64,000 nt of DNA from Rhizobium sp. BG4 (GCF_016864575.1 NZ_CP044125.1:1886501-1950500); one strand, 5' to 3'; shown: positions 17,942 through 27,542, numbered from the stretch's first letter. The notes: generated by a model not told the origin, from the sequence alone. Program-made: numbers and translations.

Positions 17942-19489
17942 ATGAAGATGGCTGTGAGCCCGTCCACCATGGCTGCCGTGCGCGCCAGCGGGGCCGTTCC
18001 GAATGCGGAATACCTGCTGAGCGCCGAAGGTGTGCGCAAGGAATTTCCAGGCGTCGTGGCGCTTGATGATGTGCAGTTCCGTCTGAAGCGCGGCTCCGTC
18101 CATGCGCTGATGGGCGAGAACGGCGCCGGTAAATCCACCCTTATGAAGATTCTCGCCGGCATCTATACGCCCGACAAGGGTGAGGTGCGGCTGAAGGGTA
18201 TCGAGATCCAGCTGAAGTCGCCGCTCGACGCGTTGGAAAACGGTATCGCCATGATCCATCAGGAACTGAACCTGATGCCGTTCATGACGGTTGCCGAAAA
18301 CATCTGGATCCGCCGCGAGTCGAAGAACCGGCTCGGTTTCGTCGATCATCGCGAAATGTACCGGCTGACCGAAGATCTTTTCAAGCGGCTGAATATCGAC
18401 CTCGATCCCGAGATCGAAGTTCGCCACCTCTCCGTCGCCAGCCGGCAGATGGTCGAGATCGCCAAGGCGGTTTCCTACAATTCAGATGTCCTGATCATGG
18501 ATGAGCCGACCTCGGCGCTGACCGAGCGTGAGGTTGCACATCTCTTCCAGATCATTCGCGATCTGCGCGCCCAGGGCATCGGTATCGTCTACATCACCCA
18601 CAAGATGAACGAGCTCTTCGAGATCGCCGACGAATTCTCGGTGTTCCGCGACGGCAAGTATATTGGCACGCATGCATCGACCGATGTGACGCGCGACGAC
18701 ATCATTCGTATGATGGTTGGCCGCGAGATCACCCAGATGTTCCCGAAGGAAGAAGTCCCGATCGGCGACGTCGTGCTTTCGGTCAAGAATCTCACTTTGA
18801 AGCGCGTCTTCCACGATGTCTCCTTCGACGTGCGCGCAGGCGAAATTCTCGGTGTTGCCGGTCTTGTCGGCTCGGGCCGTTCGAACGTCGCCGAAACGCT
18901 CTTCGGTGTTACGCCGGCGAGCTCAGGCACGATCGAGCTGTTCGGCAAGAAGGTGGATATCAGTTCCCCGGCCGTGGCGATCCAGAACGGCATGGCATTC
19001 CTGACGGAAGACCGCAAGGATACGGGCTGTCTGCTCATTCTCGACGTGCTCGAGAACATGCAGATCGCCGTGCTGCACGACCAGTTCGTCAAGGGCGGTT
19101 TCGTCCAGGAACGCGCGATCGAGGCGACCTGTGAGGAGATGGCGCGCAAGCTGCGCGTGAAGACGCCCAATCTCAACGAGCGGGTCGAAAACCTTTCGGG
19201 CGGCAATCAGCAGAAGGTGCTGATCGGCCGCTGGCTGCTGACCAACCCGAAGATCCTCATTCTGGACGAACCGACGCGTGGTATCGACGTCGGCGCCAAG
19301 GCGGAGATCCACCGGCTGGTCACGGAAATGGCGCGCACCGGCGTGGCGGTGATCATGATATCATCGGAAATGCCCGAGGTGCTCGGCATGAGCGATCGTG
19401 TCATGGTCATGCATGAAGGCCGAGTGACCGGATTCCTCAATCGCGACGAAGCAACACAGGTGAAGGTGATGGAGCTTGCCGCGCAGTGA
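17942..19489 (+). CDS. CUT2 sugar ABC transporter ATP-binding protein (two ABC domains)
   Basis: 515 residues, the RbsA/MglA size. Domain 1 has Walker [10 protein letters not shown] (about 59-67), signature [15 protein letters not shown] and Walker [12 protein letters not shown]. Domain 2 has a degenerate P-loop GLVGSGRSN and intact [15 protein letters not shown] and [14 protein letters not shown]. This asymmetry is normal for the class. It powers uptake through the permease encoded next. An ATG six bases downstream (17948) is an alternative start with a better-spaced GGAGA. Confidence 0.93.
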   Translation: MKMAVSPSTMAAVRASGAVPNAEYLLSAEGVRKEFPGVVALDDVQFRLKRGSVHALMGENGAGKSTLMKILAGIYTPDKGEVRLKGIEIQLKSPLDALENGIAMIHQELNLMPFMTVAENIWIRRESKNRLGFVDHREMYRLTEDLFKRLNIDLDPEIEVRHLSVASRQMVEIAKAVSYNSDVLIMDEPTSALTEREVAHLFQIIRDLRAQGIGIVYITHKMNELFEIADEFSVFRDGKYIGTHASTDVTRDDIIRMMVGREITQMFPKEEVPIGDVVLSVKNLTLKRVFHDVSFDVRAGEILGVAGLVGSGRSNVAETLFGVTPASSGTIELFGKKVDISSPAVAIQNGMAFLTEDRKDTGCLLILDVLENMQIAVLHDQFVKGGFVQERAIEATCEEMARKLRVKTPNLNERVENLSGGNQQKVLIGRWLLTNPKILILDEPTRGIDVGAKAEIHRLVTEMARTGVAVIMISSEMPEVLGMSDRVMVMHEGRVTGFLNRDEATQVKVMELAAQ

Positions 19490-19525
19490 TCGCGCCGCCG
19501 CTCCAACCATCAAGGGAGGTTTGAC

Positions 19526-20551
19526 ATGAACACAGAGGCAGCCGAGGGCCAGGCCCCGCTCGTGACACGGGCACGCCGCCGCCGGATACCGCCGGAACTC
19601 AGCATCTTCCTGGTGCTGATCGGCATCGCGCTCGTCTATGAAATCCTCGGCTGGATCTTCATCGGACAGAGCTTCCTGATGAACCCGCAGCGCTTGACGA
19701 TCATGATCCTGCAGGTGTCGGTCATCGGCATCATCTCGGTGGGCGTGACGCAGGTCATCATCACCGGCGGTATTGATCTCTCGTCGGGTTCGGTGGTCGG
19801 CATGACGGCGATGATCGCGGCGAGTTTTGCCCAGGCCTCCACCTGGCCGCGCGCGCTCTATCCTGGTCTGACCGACATGCCGTTCTTCGTGCCGATTGGC
19901 ATCGGCCTGCTGATCGGCCTTCTGGCCGGCTATATCAACGGCCAGCTGATCGCCAAGACGAAGATTCCGCCCTTCATCGCCACGCTCGGCATGATGGTCT
20001 CGGCGCGCGGTATTTCGAAGTGGTACACCAAGGGGCAGCCGGTTTCCGGCCTGACCGACCAGTTCAATTTCATCGGCACCGGCATCTGGCCTGTCATCGT
20101 CTTCCTCGTCGTCGCGCTGATCTTCCACATCGCCCTGCGCTACACCCGCTATGGCAAGTTCACCTATGCGATCGGCGCCAACATGCAGGCGGCGCGTGTC
20201 TCGGGTATCAATATCGAGGCGCACCTCATCAAGGTCTATGCGATCGCCGGTCTGCTCGCCGGTCTCGCAGGTGTCGTCACCGCAGCCCGCGCACAGACGG
20301 CGCAGGCAGGCATGGGTGTGATGTATGAGCTCGATGCGATCGCCGCGGCTGTCATCGGCGGCACATCGTTGACGGGCGGCGTGGGACGCATCACCGGTAC
20401 TGTCATCGGCACGATCATCCTTGGCGTCATGACCTCGGGGTTCACCTTCCTCAGGGTGGACGCCTACTATCAGGAGATCGTCAAGGGCGTGATCATCGTC
20501 GCTGCCGTCGTCGTCGACGTCTACAGGCAGAAGAAACGCGCCAAGCACTGA
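19526..20551 (+). CDS. CUT2 sugar ABC transporter permease
   Basis: 341 residues, RbsC-like (BPD_transp_2), with about eight to ten membrane segments. Recognisable are VTQVIITGGIDLSSGSVVGMTAM, GYINGQLIAKTKIPPFIATLGMM and AARAQTAQAGMGVMYELDAIAAAVIGGTSLTGG. A 30-residue cytoplasmic N-terminus rich in Arg precedes the first helix. GGGAGG lies upstream of the ATG. Last gene of the operon, closed by the terminator at 20566-20588. Confidence 0.92.
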   Translation: MNTEAAEGQAPLVTRARRRRIPPELSIFLVLIGIALVYEILGWIFIGQSFLMNPQRLTIMILQVSVIGIISVGVTQVIITGGIDLSSGSVVGMTAMIAASFAQASTWPRALYPGLTDMPFFVPIGIGLLIGLLAGYINGQLIAKTKIPPFIATLGMMVSARGISKWYTKGQPVSGLTDQFNFIGTGIWPVIVFLVVALIFHIALRYTRYGKFTYAIGANMQAARVSGINIEAHLIKVYAIAGLLAGLAGVVTAARAQTAQAGMGVMYELDAIAAAVIGGTSLTGGVGRITGTVIGTIILGVMTSGFTFLRVDAYYQEIVKGVIIVAAVVVDVYRQKKRAKH

Positions 20552-20565
20552 AACATGAAAAAATG

Positions 20566-20588
20566 ACGGGGCCTCAGGGCCCCGTTTT
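20566..20588 (+). terminator. Terminator of the sugar ABC operon
   Basis: Stem ACGGGGCC/GGCCCCGT around TCAG, followed by TTT, 15 bases past the permease stop. Confidence 0.85.
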
Positions 20589-20707
20589 CATGTTTGCGGC
20601 TTCTTTCGGCAGTGCCGCAAATTTCTAAAAAAGGGGCTGGTCTATTTTTCCAGCCTTTCTATTGTTGTCGCTTGATATTTGCCCGGAAGGGTAGAGCAGG
20701 AAGACAG

Positions 20708-21766
20708 ATGCAGCTCGTATTCGATGGCCACAACGACGTTCTCCTCAGGCTTTGGACACATGAAAGGGATGGCGCCGATCCGGTTGCCGAATTTCTGAAC
20801 GGAACGACGCAAGGCCATATCGATGCGCCGCGTGCCCGCAAGGGCGGTCTGGCCGGCGGTCTCTGCGCCATCTACATTCCCTCCGGCGATCTCGTCTTCG
20901 CCGACCCTGACGAGAACGGCCATTACGAGACGCCGCTTGCAGCACCTCTCGACCGTCTTCCCTCGCTTGGCATTGCCACTGAGATGGCGGCGATCGCGCT
21001 TCGGCTGGATAAGGCTGACGCATGGCGGCTGTGCCGCAGTGTCAAGGATATCCGCAAGGCGATGGCAGAGGGCATCTTTGCCGCCGTCATGCATATGGAA
21101 GGCTGCGAGGCGATCGGTGCCGATCTGGCGGCGCTCGAGGTTTTCCATGCTGCGGGTCTTCGCTCGCTCGGTCCCGTCTGGAGCCGCCACAATGTCTTCG
21201 GGCATGGCGTTCCGTTCGCATTTCCGAAAAACCCGGATACCGCGCCTGGTCTGACGGATGCCGGTTTCGAGCTGGTGCGCGAGTGCAATCGCCTCGGCAT
21301 CATGATCGACCTGTCGCACATTACCGAGAAGGGCTTCTGGGATGTCGCCAAGACCAGCGATCAGCCTCTGGTCGCCACCCATTCCAACGCCCACGTGCTG
21401 ACGCCGGTCGCCCGAAACCTCACCGACAAGCAGCTCGATGCGATCAAGGAATGTAACGGGCTGGTCGGCCTGAACTATGCGACGGCGATGCTGCGCGCCG
21501 ACGGCCGCTCGGATGGCGAGACGCCGCTTTCCGACATGATCCGCCACGTCAACCACCTCGTCGATCGCGTCGGCATCGATTGCGTCGCGCTCGGATCCGA
21601 CTTCGACGGGGCGACGATTCCCGACGAAATCGGCGATGCTGCAGGCAACCAGAAGCTGATTGCCGCTCTCCGGGACAGTGGATATGGTGAAAGCGATCTC
21701 AAAAAACTTGCCAGCGAGAACTGGCTGAGAATCCTGGCTTCGGCGTGGAGGGAGAAGGACGTCTAA
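20708..21766 (+). CDS. Membrane-dipeptidase-type peptidase (M19)
   Basis: 352 residues of the renal dipeptidase (M19) family, zinc enzymes that cleave dipeptides, including D-residue or dehydro forms. FDGHNDVLLRLW near the N-terminus gives the HxD zinc ligands (His8, Asp10), AVMHMEGCEAIGADL the bridging Glu, IDLSHITEKGFWDV and VATHSNAH the second zinc His residues, and ALGSDFDGA the catalytic Asp. No signal peptide, so cytoplasmic. ATG 20708 (AGGAAG upstream) begins the family sequence; an upstream frame to 20594 adds non-homologous residues. It precedes the dipeptide transporter by 48 bases, so imported dipeptides are its likely substrates. Confidence 0.9.
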   Translation: MQLVFDGHNDVLLRLWTHERDGADPVAEFLNGTTQGHIDAPRARKGGLAGGLCAIYIPSGDLVFADPDENGHYETPLAAPLDRLPSLGIATEMAAIALRLDKADAWRLCRSVKDIRKAMAEGIFAAVMHMEGCEAIGADLAALEVFHAAGLRSLGPVWSRHNVFGHGVPFAFPKNPDTAPGLTDAGFELVRECNRLGIMIDLSHITEKGFWDVAKTSDQPLVATHSNAHVLTPVARNLTDKQLDAIKECNGLVGLNYATAMLRADGRSDGETPLSDMIRHVNHLVDRVGIDCVALGSDFDGATIPDEIGDAAGNQKLIAALRDSGYGESDLKKLASENWLRILASAWREKDV

Positions 21767-21814
21767 GGCCTGAAAACTGCTTTGTAATCAATCAAAAACA
21801 GGGGAACAGAACCA

Positions 21815-23458
21815 ATGATGATTACCAAAATCAACCGCAGCTTCCGCGCACTTTCCGCCGGTGCCGCACTCTCGCTTCTCATGATGGCCGCACCCGCAGC
21901 CTTCGCTGAAACGCCGAAGGACACGCTGGTCGAAGGCTTCGCCATCGACGACATCATCACCATGGATCCGGGCGAAGCATTCGAGCTCTCGACGGCCGAA
22001 GTCACCAGCAACACTTACAGCCTGCTGGTTCGCCTCGACATGTCCGACACCTCGAAGGTGAAGGGTGATCTCGCGGAAAGCTGGACCGTTTCCGACGACG
22101 GCCTGACCTATACGTTCAAACTGAAGCCGGGCCTGAAGTTCGCTTCCGGCAATCCCGTCACCGCCGAAGACGTTGCCTGGTCGTTCGAACGCGCCGTCAA
22201 GCTCGACAAGAGCCCCGCCTTCATTCTGACCCAGTTCGGCCTGACCGGCGACAACGTCACCGAAAAGGCAAAGGCTGCCGACCCGAACACCTTCGTCTTC
22301 ACCGTCGACAAGCCCTACGCGCCGAGCTTCGTGCTGAACTGCCTGACGGCGACCGTCGCCTCGGTAGTCGACAAGAAGCTGGTCCTGGACCATGTGAAGC
22401 CTGTGACCGTCGACGCGGACCACAAGTATGACAACGACTTCGGCAATGAATGGCTGAAGACCGGCTATGCTGGCTCGGGTGCCTTCAAGCTGCGCGAATG
22501 GCGCGCCAACGAAGTCGTCGTCATGGAGCGCAACGACAACTATTACGGCGACAAGCCGAAGCTGAACCGTGTCATCTACCGCTACATGAAGGAAAGCTCG
22601 GCGCAGCGCCTGGCGCTTGAGGCCGGCGATATCGATATCGCCCGCAACCTTGAGCCGGGCGATCTCGATGCCGTCTCGAAGAATGCCGATCTGGCAACGA
22701 CCGATGCGCCGAAGAGCACGATCTATTACGTCAGCCTCAACCTGAAGAACGAGAACCTGAAGAAGCCTGAAGTTCAGCAAGCCTTCAAATATCTCGTCGA
22801 TTACGACGCGATCGGCGCGACGCTGATCAAGGGCATCGGCGAAGTCCACCAGACCTTCCTGCCGAAGGGCCAGCTGGGCGCTCTCGACGAGAACCCCTTC
22901 AAGCTCGACGTCGCCAAGGCGAAGGAACTGCTCGCCAAGGCAGGTCTCAAGGACGGCTTCTCTGTCACCATGGATGTGCGCAACACGCAGCCGGTCACCG
23001 GCATTGCCGAATCCATGCAGCAGACGCTGGCGCAGGCCGGCGTGAAGCTGGAGATCATCCCGGGCGACGGCAAGCAGACGCTGACCAAGTATCGCGCCCG
23101 CACGCACGACATGTATATCGGCCAGTGGGGCTCGGACTATTTCGACCCGAACTCCAATGCCGATACCTTCACGGCGAACCCGGATAATTCCGACGCCGGC
23201 ACCAACAAGACGCTCGCCTGGCGCAACACATTCGAGGCGCCCGAACTCGACAAGGAAGCCAAGGCCGCTCTGCTCGAGCGTGACGGTGCCAAGCGCGCCG
23301 CCATGTATCAGGACATCCAGAAGAAGTACCTGGAAAACAGCCCCTTCGTCTTCATCTTCCAGCAGATCGAAGTGGCCGGCTATCGCAAGAGCCTGAAGGA
23401 CTTCAAACTCGGCCCGAGCTTCGACACCAACTATGTCGGTCCGATTGCCAAGGAATAG
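21815..23458 (+). CDS. Dipeptide/oligopeptide ABC transporter substrate-binding protein
   Basis: 547 residues, SBP_bac_5 family, with a signal peptide ending at AAPAAFAE (near residue 31). Family landmarks are GDLAESWTVSDDGLTYTFKLKPGLKF, SGNPVTAEDVAWSFERAV and GSGAFKLREWRANEVVVMERNDNY. It would capture peptides for the membrane complex encoded by the next four genes. Residues LNCLTATVASVVD and the 23-kb region are intact with no frameshift. Close homologues transport dipeptides, but opines or other peptide-like compounds are possible. Confidence 0.92.
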   Translation: MMITKINRSFRALSAGAALSLLMMAAPAAFAETPKDTLVEGFAIDDIITMDPGEAFELSTAEVTSNTYSLLVRLDMSDTSKVKGDLAESWTVSDDGLTYTFKLKPGLKFASGNPVTAEDVAWSFERAVKLDKSPAFILTQFGLTGDNVTEKAKAADPNTFVFTVDKPYAPSFVLNCLTATVASVVDKKLVLDHVKPVTVDADHKYDNDFGNEWLKTGYAGSGAFKLREWRANEVVVMERNDNYYGDKPKLNRVIYRYMKESSAQRLALEAGDIDIARNLEPGDLDAVSKNADLATTDAPKSTIYYVSLNLKNENLKKPEVQQAFKYLVDYDAIGATLIKGIGEVHQTFLPKGQLGALDENPFKLDVAKAKELLAKAGLKDGFSVTMDVRNTQPVTGIAESMQQTLAQAGVKLEIIPGDGKQTLTKYRARTHDMYIGQWGSDYFDPNSNADTFTANPDNSDAGTNKTLAWRNTFEAPELDKEAKAALLERDGAKRAAMYQDIQKKYLENSPFVFIFQQIEVAGYRKSLKDFKLGPSFDTNYVGPIAKE

Positions 23459-23476
23459 TCCGGTAGGATTGGTTCG

Positions 23477-24544
23477 TTGAGCATTACCGAAACCAAGACG
23501 GAGGCGCGGCCCGCGAAGGGCCGTGCCATTCCGCTTGCCAAGGCGATCGGGCGTTTCCTGATCGCTGCGGTGACCACCTATCTCGGCCTGCTGGCCGTCA
23601 CCTTCTTCATCGGCCGCGTGGTGCCGATCGATCCGGTACTCGCCATTCTCGGCGACCGGGCGCCGACCCATGTCGTCGAGCGCGTGCGCCGCGAAATGGG
23701 CTTCGACCTGCCGCTCTACGAGCAGTTCTACATCTATCTCAAGGGCATCCTGTCCGGCGATTTCGGCAATTCGGTCCTGACCACGAACCCCGTGATGACC
23801 GATATTCGCCGCGCCTTCCCGGCGACGATCGAGCTTGCGACCTGCGGCACGATCATCGGCGCCGTCATCGGTATTCCGCTCGGCGTTCTCGCCGCCGTCC
23901 GCCGCGGCAGCCTCGCCGACCAGGTGGTGCGTGTCATCGGCCTCGTCGGGTATTCGGTGCCGATCTTCTGGCTGGCGCTGATTTCGCTGGTCATCTTCTA
24001 TGCGAAGCTGCGCTGGGTGGCCTTCCCGGGCCGTATCGATATCGTCTTCGAATATACGTTCACGCCGATCACTGGCTTCTATCTGCTCGACAGCGCCTGG
24101 CAGGGGCAGTGGGACGTCTTCTATGATGTCTTCCGCCACATCATCCTGCCGGCATCGCTGCTCGGATATTTCTCGCTCGCCTATATCAGCCGCATGACGC
24201 GCAGCTTCATGCTGAACGAGCTCAGCCAGGAATATATCGTCGCGGCGCGCGCCAAGGGCCTCTCGGAAACGCGAGTGATATGGGGCCATGCGCTGCGCAA
24301 TGCCGCGGTGCCGCTGGTGACCGTGATCGCGCTTTCCTATGCCGGTCTGCTGGAAGGCTCGGTGCTGACGGAGACGGTATTCTCCTGGCCCGGCATCGGC
24401 CTCTACATCACCAATTCGCTGCAGAGCGCCGATATGAACGCCGTGCTTGGCGGCACGATCGTCATCGGCACGGTCTTCATCGGCATCAACCTTCTGTCCG
24501 ACCTTCTCTACCGGACACTCGACCCAAGGACGCGAAGCCGATGA
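23477..24544 (+). CDS. Peptide ABC transporter permease (DppB type)
   Basis: 355 residues with six membrane helices. RREMGFDLPLYEQFYIYLKGILSGDFGNS is the DppB/OppB hallmark after the first helix, and the EAA loop is in YIVAARAKGLSETRVIWGHALRNAAVPLVTV. The start at 23477 is a TTG (TTGAGCATTACC) with only a weak upstream GGTAGGA. Its stop overlaps the next permease start by four bases (ATGA). Confidence 0.93.
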   Translation: MSITETKTEARPAKGRAIPLAKAIGRFLIAAVTTYLGLLAVTFFIGRVVPIDPVLAILGDRAPTHVVERVRREMGFDLPLYEQFYIYLKGILSGDFGNSVLTTNPVMTDIRRAFPATIELATCGTIIGAVIGIPLGVLAAVRRGSLADQVVRVIGLVGYSVPIFWLALISLVIFYAKLRWVAFPGRIDIVFEYTFTPITGFYLLDSAWQGQWDVFYDVFRHIILPASLLGYFSLAYISRMTRSFMLNELSQEYIVAARAKGLSETRVIWGHALRNAAVPLVTVIALSYAGLLEGSVLTETVFSWPGIGLYITNSLQSADMNAVLGGTIVIGTVFIGINLLSDLLYRTLDPRTRSR

Positions 24545-25476
24545 CGGTTCCGGTCAACCAGACACGTCCCATGAGCCGCCGCGAATGGCTGCTTTCCGAT
24601 CGTCCGCAATCGCGCATGCAGGCGCGTCTCGGGCGTGCCTATGTCACCTGGCGCCAGTTTACGGCGAACAGGCTTGCCGTCGTCGGCCTGGCGATCATCA
24701 TCGCCCTGCTGTTCGTCGCCGCCTTCGCCGATCTGCTGGCAACGCATTCGCCCGTTATCGGCGATCTCAAGAATGCGCGGCTGCTGCCGCCCGGCAGTGA
24801 GGGCTATCTGCTCGGTACCGACGATCAGGGTCGTGATATCTATTCGCGCCTGATCTACGGCTCGCGGCTCACCCTCTTCGTCGTCGTTCTCGTCGCCATC
24901 ATCTCCGCGCCGATCGGGCTGATCGTCGGTACGGTTTCCGGCTATGCCGGCGGCTGGGTTGATGCGACGCTGATGCGCATCACCGATATCTTTCTGGCTT
25001 TCCCGAAGCTGGTTCTGGCGCTTGCTTTCGTCGCCGCACTCGGTCCCGGCATTCAGAATGCCGTCATCGCAATCGCGATCACCTCCTGGCCGCCTTATGC
25101 CCGTATCGCCCGCGCGGAAACGCTGACGGTGCGGCGGTCGGACTATATCTCGGCGGTGAAGCTGATGGGCGCCTCGCCTATCCGCATCATCATCCGCCAT
25201 GTCATGCCGCTCTGCATTTCGTCGCTGATCGTGCGCGTAACGCTTGATATGGCCGGCATCATCCTGACGGCTGCCGGTCTCGGCTTCCTCGGCCTCGGCG
25301 CCCAGCCGCCGCTGCCGGAATGGGGCGCGATGATCGCCTCCGGACGCCGCTTCATTCTCGACCAGTGGTGGGTCGCAGCCATGCCTGGGATCGCCATCCT
25401 GATCGTCAGCCTCGGCTTCAACCTGCTCGGCGACGGCCTGCGCGATGCGCTCGATCCGAAGGAGAGCGGCCAATGA
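24541..25476 (+). CDS. Peptide ABC transporter permease (DppC type)
   Basis: 311 residues. An N-terminal cytoplasmic arm is followed by NRLAVVGLAIIIALLFVAAFA (helix 1), then YLLGTDDQGRDIYSRLIYGSRLTL, diagnostic of DppC/OppC, and the EAA loop DYISAVKLMGASPIRIIIRHVMP. The ATG at 24541 overlaps the previous stop and replaces a longer frame. It also overlaps the following ATPase start (25473), so the whole set is translationally coupled. Confidence 0.93.
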   Translation: MTVPVNQTRPMSRREWLLSDRPQSRMQARLGRAYVTWRQFTANRLAVVGLAIIIALLFVAAFADLLATHSPVIGDLKNARLLPPGSEGYLLGTDDQGRDIYSRLIYGSRLTLFVVVLVAIISAPIGLIVGTVSGYAGGWVDATLMRITDIFLAFPKLVLALAFVAALGPGIQNAVIAIAITSWPPYARIARAETLTVRRSDYISAVKLMGASPIRIIIRHVMPLCISSLIVRVTLDMAGIILTAAGLGFLGLGAQPPLPEWGAMIASGRRFILDQWWVAAMPGIAILIVSLGFNLLGDGLRDALDPKESGQ

Positions 25477-26306
25477 CCGAACTTCTCGACGTCAAGAACC
25501 TGCGCGTCAGCTATCCGACCCGCACCGGCGTGATCGAGGCCGTGCGCGGCGTATCCTTCACGCTCGGCAAGGAACGTCTCGGTATCGTTGGCGAATCCGG
25601 TTCCGGCAAGTCGCAGACGGGCCGGGCGATCATGGGCTTGACACCGAGACATGCCATCGTCAGTGCCGACACGCTCAACTTCAACGGCATCGATCTGCTG
25701 AGCGCGTCTGCCAAGCAGCGCCGCCTGCTGCGCGGCAAGCGTATCGCCATGGTTCTGCAGGATCCGAAATATTCGCTCGACCCGGTCATGTCGATCGGAA
25801 GGCAGATCTGCGAGACGCTGCAGACCCATGAGAAGGTCGGCCGCTCGGAAGCCAAGGAGCGGGCGCTCGCCATGCTGGAGGCTGTGCAGATCCGCGATCC
25901 CAAGCGCGTCTTCGATCTTTATCCGCACGAAGTCTCGGGCGGCATGGGGCAGCGCGCGATGATCGCCATGATGCTGATCGCCGGACCCGAACTGTTGATC
26001 GCAGACGAGCCGACCTCAGCCCTTGACGTGACCGTTCAGCTGGATGTGCTGAAGATCATGGACAAGCTCGTCTCCGAGCGTGGCATGGGACTGATCTTCG
26101 TCTCGCACGACCTGCGCCTCGTCTCCTCCTTCTGCGACCGGGTCATCGTCATGTATGCGGGGAAGATCGTGGAGGAATTGAAGGCATCGGAATTGAAGAA
26201 TGCGCAGCATCCCTACACGCAGGGCCTGTTGAGCTGCATGCCGCAGATCGGCGAGGATCGCCATCCGCTGCCGGTTCTCGACCGCAAGCCGGAGTGGGCC
26301 GCATGA
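25473..26306 (+). CDS. Peptide ABC transporter ATP-binding protein (DppD type)
   Basis: 277 residues: Walker A GESGSGKSQT (about 41-50), Q-loop MVLQDPKYSLDP, signature VSGGMGQRAMIAMML and Walker B LLIADEPTSALD, with the C-terminal oligopeptide-transport region ending HPYTQGLLSCMPQIGEDRHPLP. The signature Gly-Gly-Met-Gly-Gln form is the usual DppD variant. Four-base overlaps join it to the permease before and the ATPase after. Confidence 0.94.
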   Translation: MTELLDVKNLRVSYPTRTGVIEAVRGVSFTLGKERLGIVGESGSGKSQTGRAIMGLTPRHAIVSADTLNFNGIDLLSASAKQRRLLRGKRIAMVLQDPKYSLDPVMSIGRQICETLQTHEKVGRSEAKERALAMLEAVQIRDPKRVFDLYPHEVSGGMGQRAMIAMMLIAGPELLIADEPTSALDVTVQLDVLKIMDKLVSERGMGLIFVSHDLRLVSSFCDRVIVMYAGKIVEELKASELKNAQHPYTQGLLSCMPQIGEDRHPLPVLDRKPEWAA

Positions 26307-27052
26307 GTGCTGCACTTTCCGTCGAAAAGCTCGGCGTCGTCTATGACGATTTCCATGCGCTGAAGGATGTCAGCATCGAGGTGGCCACCGGCGAATCCTT
26401 CGGGCTGGTCGGTGAATCCGGATCCGGCAAGTCGACGCTGCTGCGCGCGGTTGCCGGGCTCGCGCCCGTCAGTTCCGGTACGATCCGCATTCATGGCGAG
26501 GCGCTGCAGGGCGCAAAGCGCAGCAAGGCTTTCTATCGCAGCGTCCAGATGGTGTTTCAGGACCCCTACGGCTCGCTTCACCCGCGCCAGACGATCGACC
26601 GCCTGCTGCTCGAGCCGCTCGCCATCCACGGCATCGGCGACAGCGAGAGGCGTATCGAGCGGGCGCTCGACGAGGTCGGCCTCGGAAACGGTTTCCGCTT
26701 CCGCTATCCGCATCAGCTTTCCGGCGGCCAGCGACAGCGCGTGGCGATCGCCCGGGCGCTTATCGTCGAACCTTCGGTGCTGCTGCTAGACGAGCCGACC
26801 TCGGCGCTCGATGCCTCGGTGCAGGCCGAAGTGCTCAATCTGCTGGAGCAGATCCGCCGCGACCGCAAGCTGACATTCGTGATGGTGAGCCACGATCTCG
26901 GCGTCGTCACTCACATGTGCGAGCGCCTCGCCGTGATGCGCGGCGGTGCCGTTGTCGAGCGGTTGAGCTCGGCTGAGCTCGCCCGGGCCGATGTCCAGGA
27001 AGAATACACCCGCAATCTGATGGTCGCGAGCAAGGGTTTCGTCAAAGCCTGA
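26303..27052 (+). CDS. Peptide ABC transporter ATP-binding protein (DppF type)
   Basis: 249 residues: Walker A GESGSGKSTLLR (about 38-49), QMVFQDPYGSLHPRQTI, signature LSGGQRQRVAIARALI and Walker B VLLLDEPTSALDASVQ. Pairs with the DppD-type ATPase to power import. The ATG is inside the ATGA overlap with the upstream stop. Last gene of the dipeptidase-transporter operon; shorter than E. coli DppF by about 80 residues because it lacks the C-terminal oligopeptide extension. Confidence 0.93.
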   Translation: MSAALSVEKLGVVYDDFHALKDVSIEVATGESFGLVGESGSGKSTLLRAVAGLAPVSSGTIRIHGEALQGAKRSKAFYRSVQMVFQDPYGSLHPRQTIDRLLLEPLAIHGIGDSERRIERALDEVGLGNGFRFRYPHQLSGGQRQRVAIARALIVEPSVLLLDEPTSALDASVQAEVLNLLEQIRRDRKLTFVMVSHDLGVVTHMCERLAVMRGGAVVERLSSAELARADVQEEYTRNLMVASKGFVKA

Positions 27053-27055
27053 AGC

Positions 27056-27085
27056 GCAGCCTTTTCAAATATTTGAAAAGGCTGC
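27056..27085. terminator. Perfect 30-base palindrome after the peptide transporter operon
   Basis: GCAGCCTTTTCAAAT and its exact reverse complement abut without a spacer, four bases after the last stop codon. The AT core would form the loop of a GC-based stem in RNA. No T-run follows, so it is either a weak bidirectional terminator or a stabilising hairpin. Confidence 0.6.
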
Positions 27086-27103
27086 CTCGACATCCCTATT
27101 AAG

Positions 27104-27119
27104 GTTAACGTAGCGTTAA
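27104..27119 (-). promoter_or_regulatory. CtrA-type binding site
   Basis: On the minus strand the sequence is TTAA-CGCTACG-TTAAC, a full match to the alphaproteobacterial CtrA consensus TTAA-N7-TTAAC; on the plus strand it is TTAA-N7-TTAA. It lies about 95 bases before a small gene and 22 bases upstream of a TTGACA element (27142-27147). A second partial half-site GTTAACGATT is at 27173-27182. Confidence 0.55.
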
Positions 27120-27212
27120 AAGACGACCATTCGACTAGACTATTGACAGGCCCGTCCCATCTGTCATGATCCCGTTAACGATTGTTAGTTTTCGTGATCA
27201 TGGAGGTAAGGG

Positions 27213-27404
27213 ATGTTCTTTCTCGGTGGCATGACCATGGGATATCTCGAGCCGCCGGCCGCAAAGGCCGAGCGTGCCGAACCACCCGTCGTTAGCATTC
27301 CCGCCGAAAAAGACCGCCGCCTCATCGATATCTCCGCTGCTGCACAGCGCGAGGAAAACGCGATCGAACGGTCGTTGATCTGGGCCTGGCGCACTCTCTG
27401 CTGA
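27213..27404 (+). CDS. Small conserved-looking protein of unknown function
   Basis: 63 residues, MFFLGGMTMGYLEPPAAKAE at the start and ENAIERSLIWAWRTLC at the end, overall charged with a short hydrophobic N-terminus; no known motif recognised. The ATG is preceded by a very strong GGAGG seven bases upstream. A TTGACA at 27142-27147 with a CATGAT seventeen bases later, plus the CtrA-type site further upstream, gives it a complete-looking promoter. I judge it a real gene on these signals; function unknown. Confidence 0.6.
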   Translation: MFFLGGMTMGYLEPPAAKAERAEPPVVSIPAEKDRRLIDISAAAQREENAIERSLIWAWRTLC

Positions 27405-27542
27405 GCTTTCTTCCGGCACCGGTGAGATTTTCTACCCGGCTGCCTCTGGAAGGAATTTTATCTCTACCTACCTGATAGAGAATATAAGAATAAAGATGCG
27501 AGGCATGACGCCCGCATCAAAGAGAACAGACGGAGGCAACAC

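Noticed and set aside
21788..24289. Long open frame antisense to the peptide transporter genes
   Set aside because: Low-complexity Asp/Glu/Arg-rich translation typical of the reverse strand of GC-rich genes; no motif.
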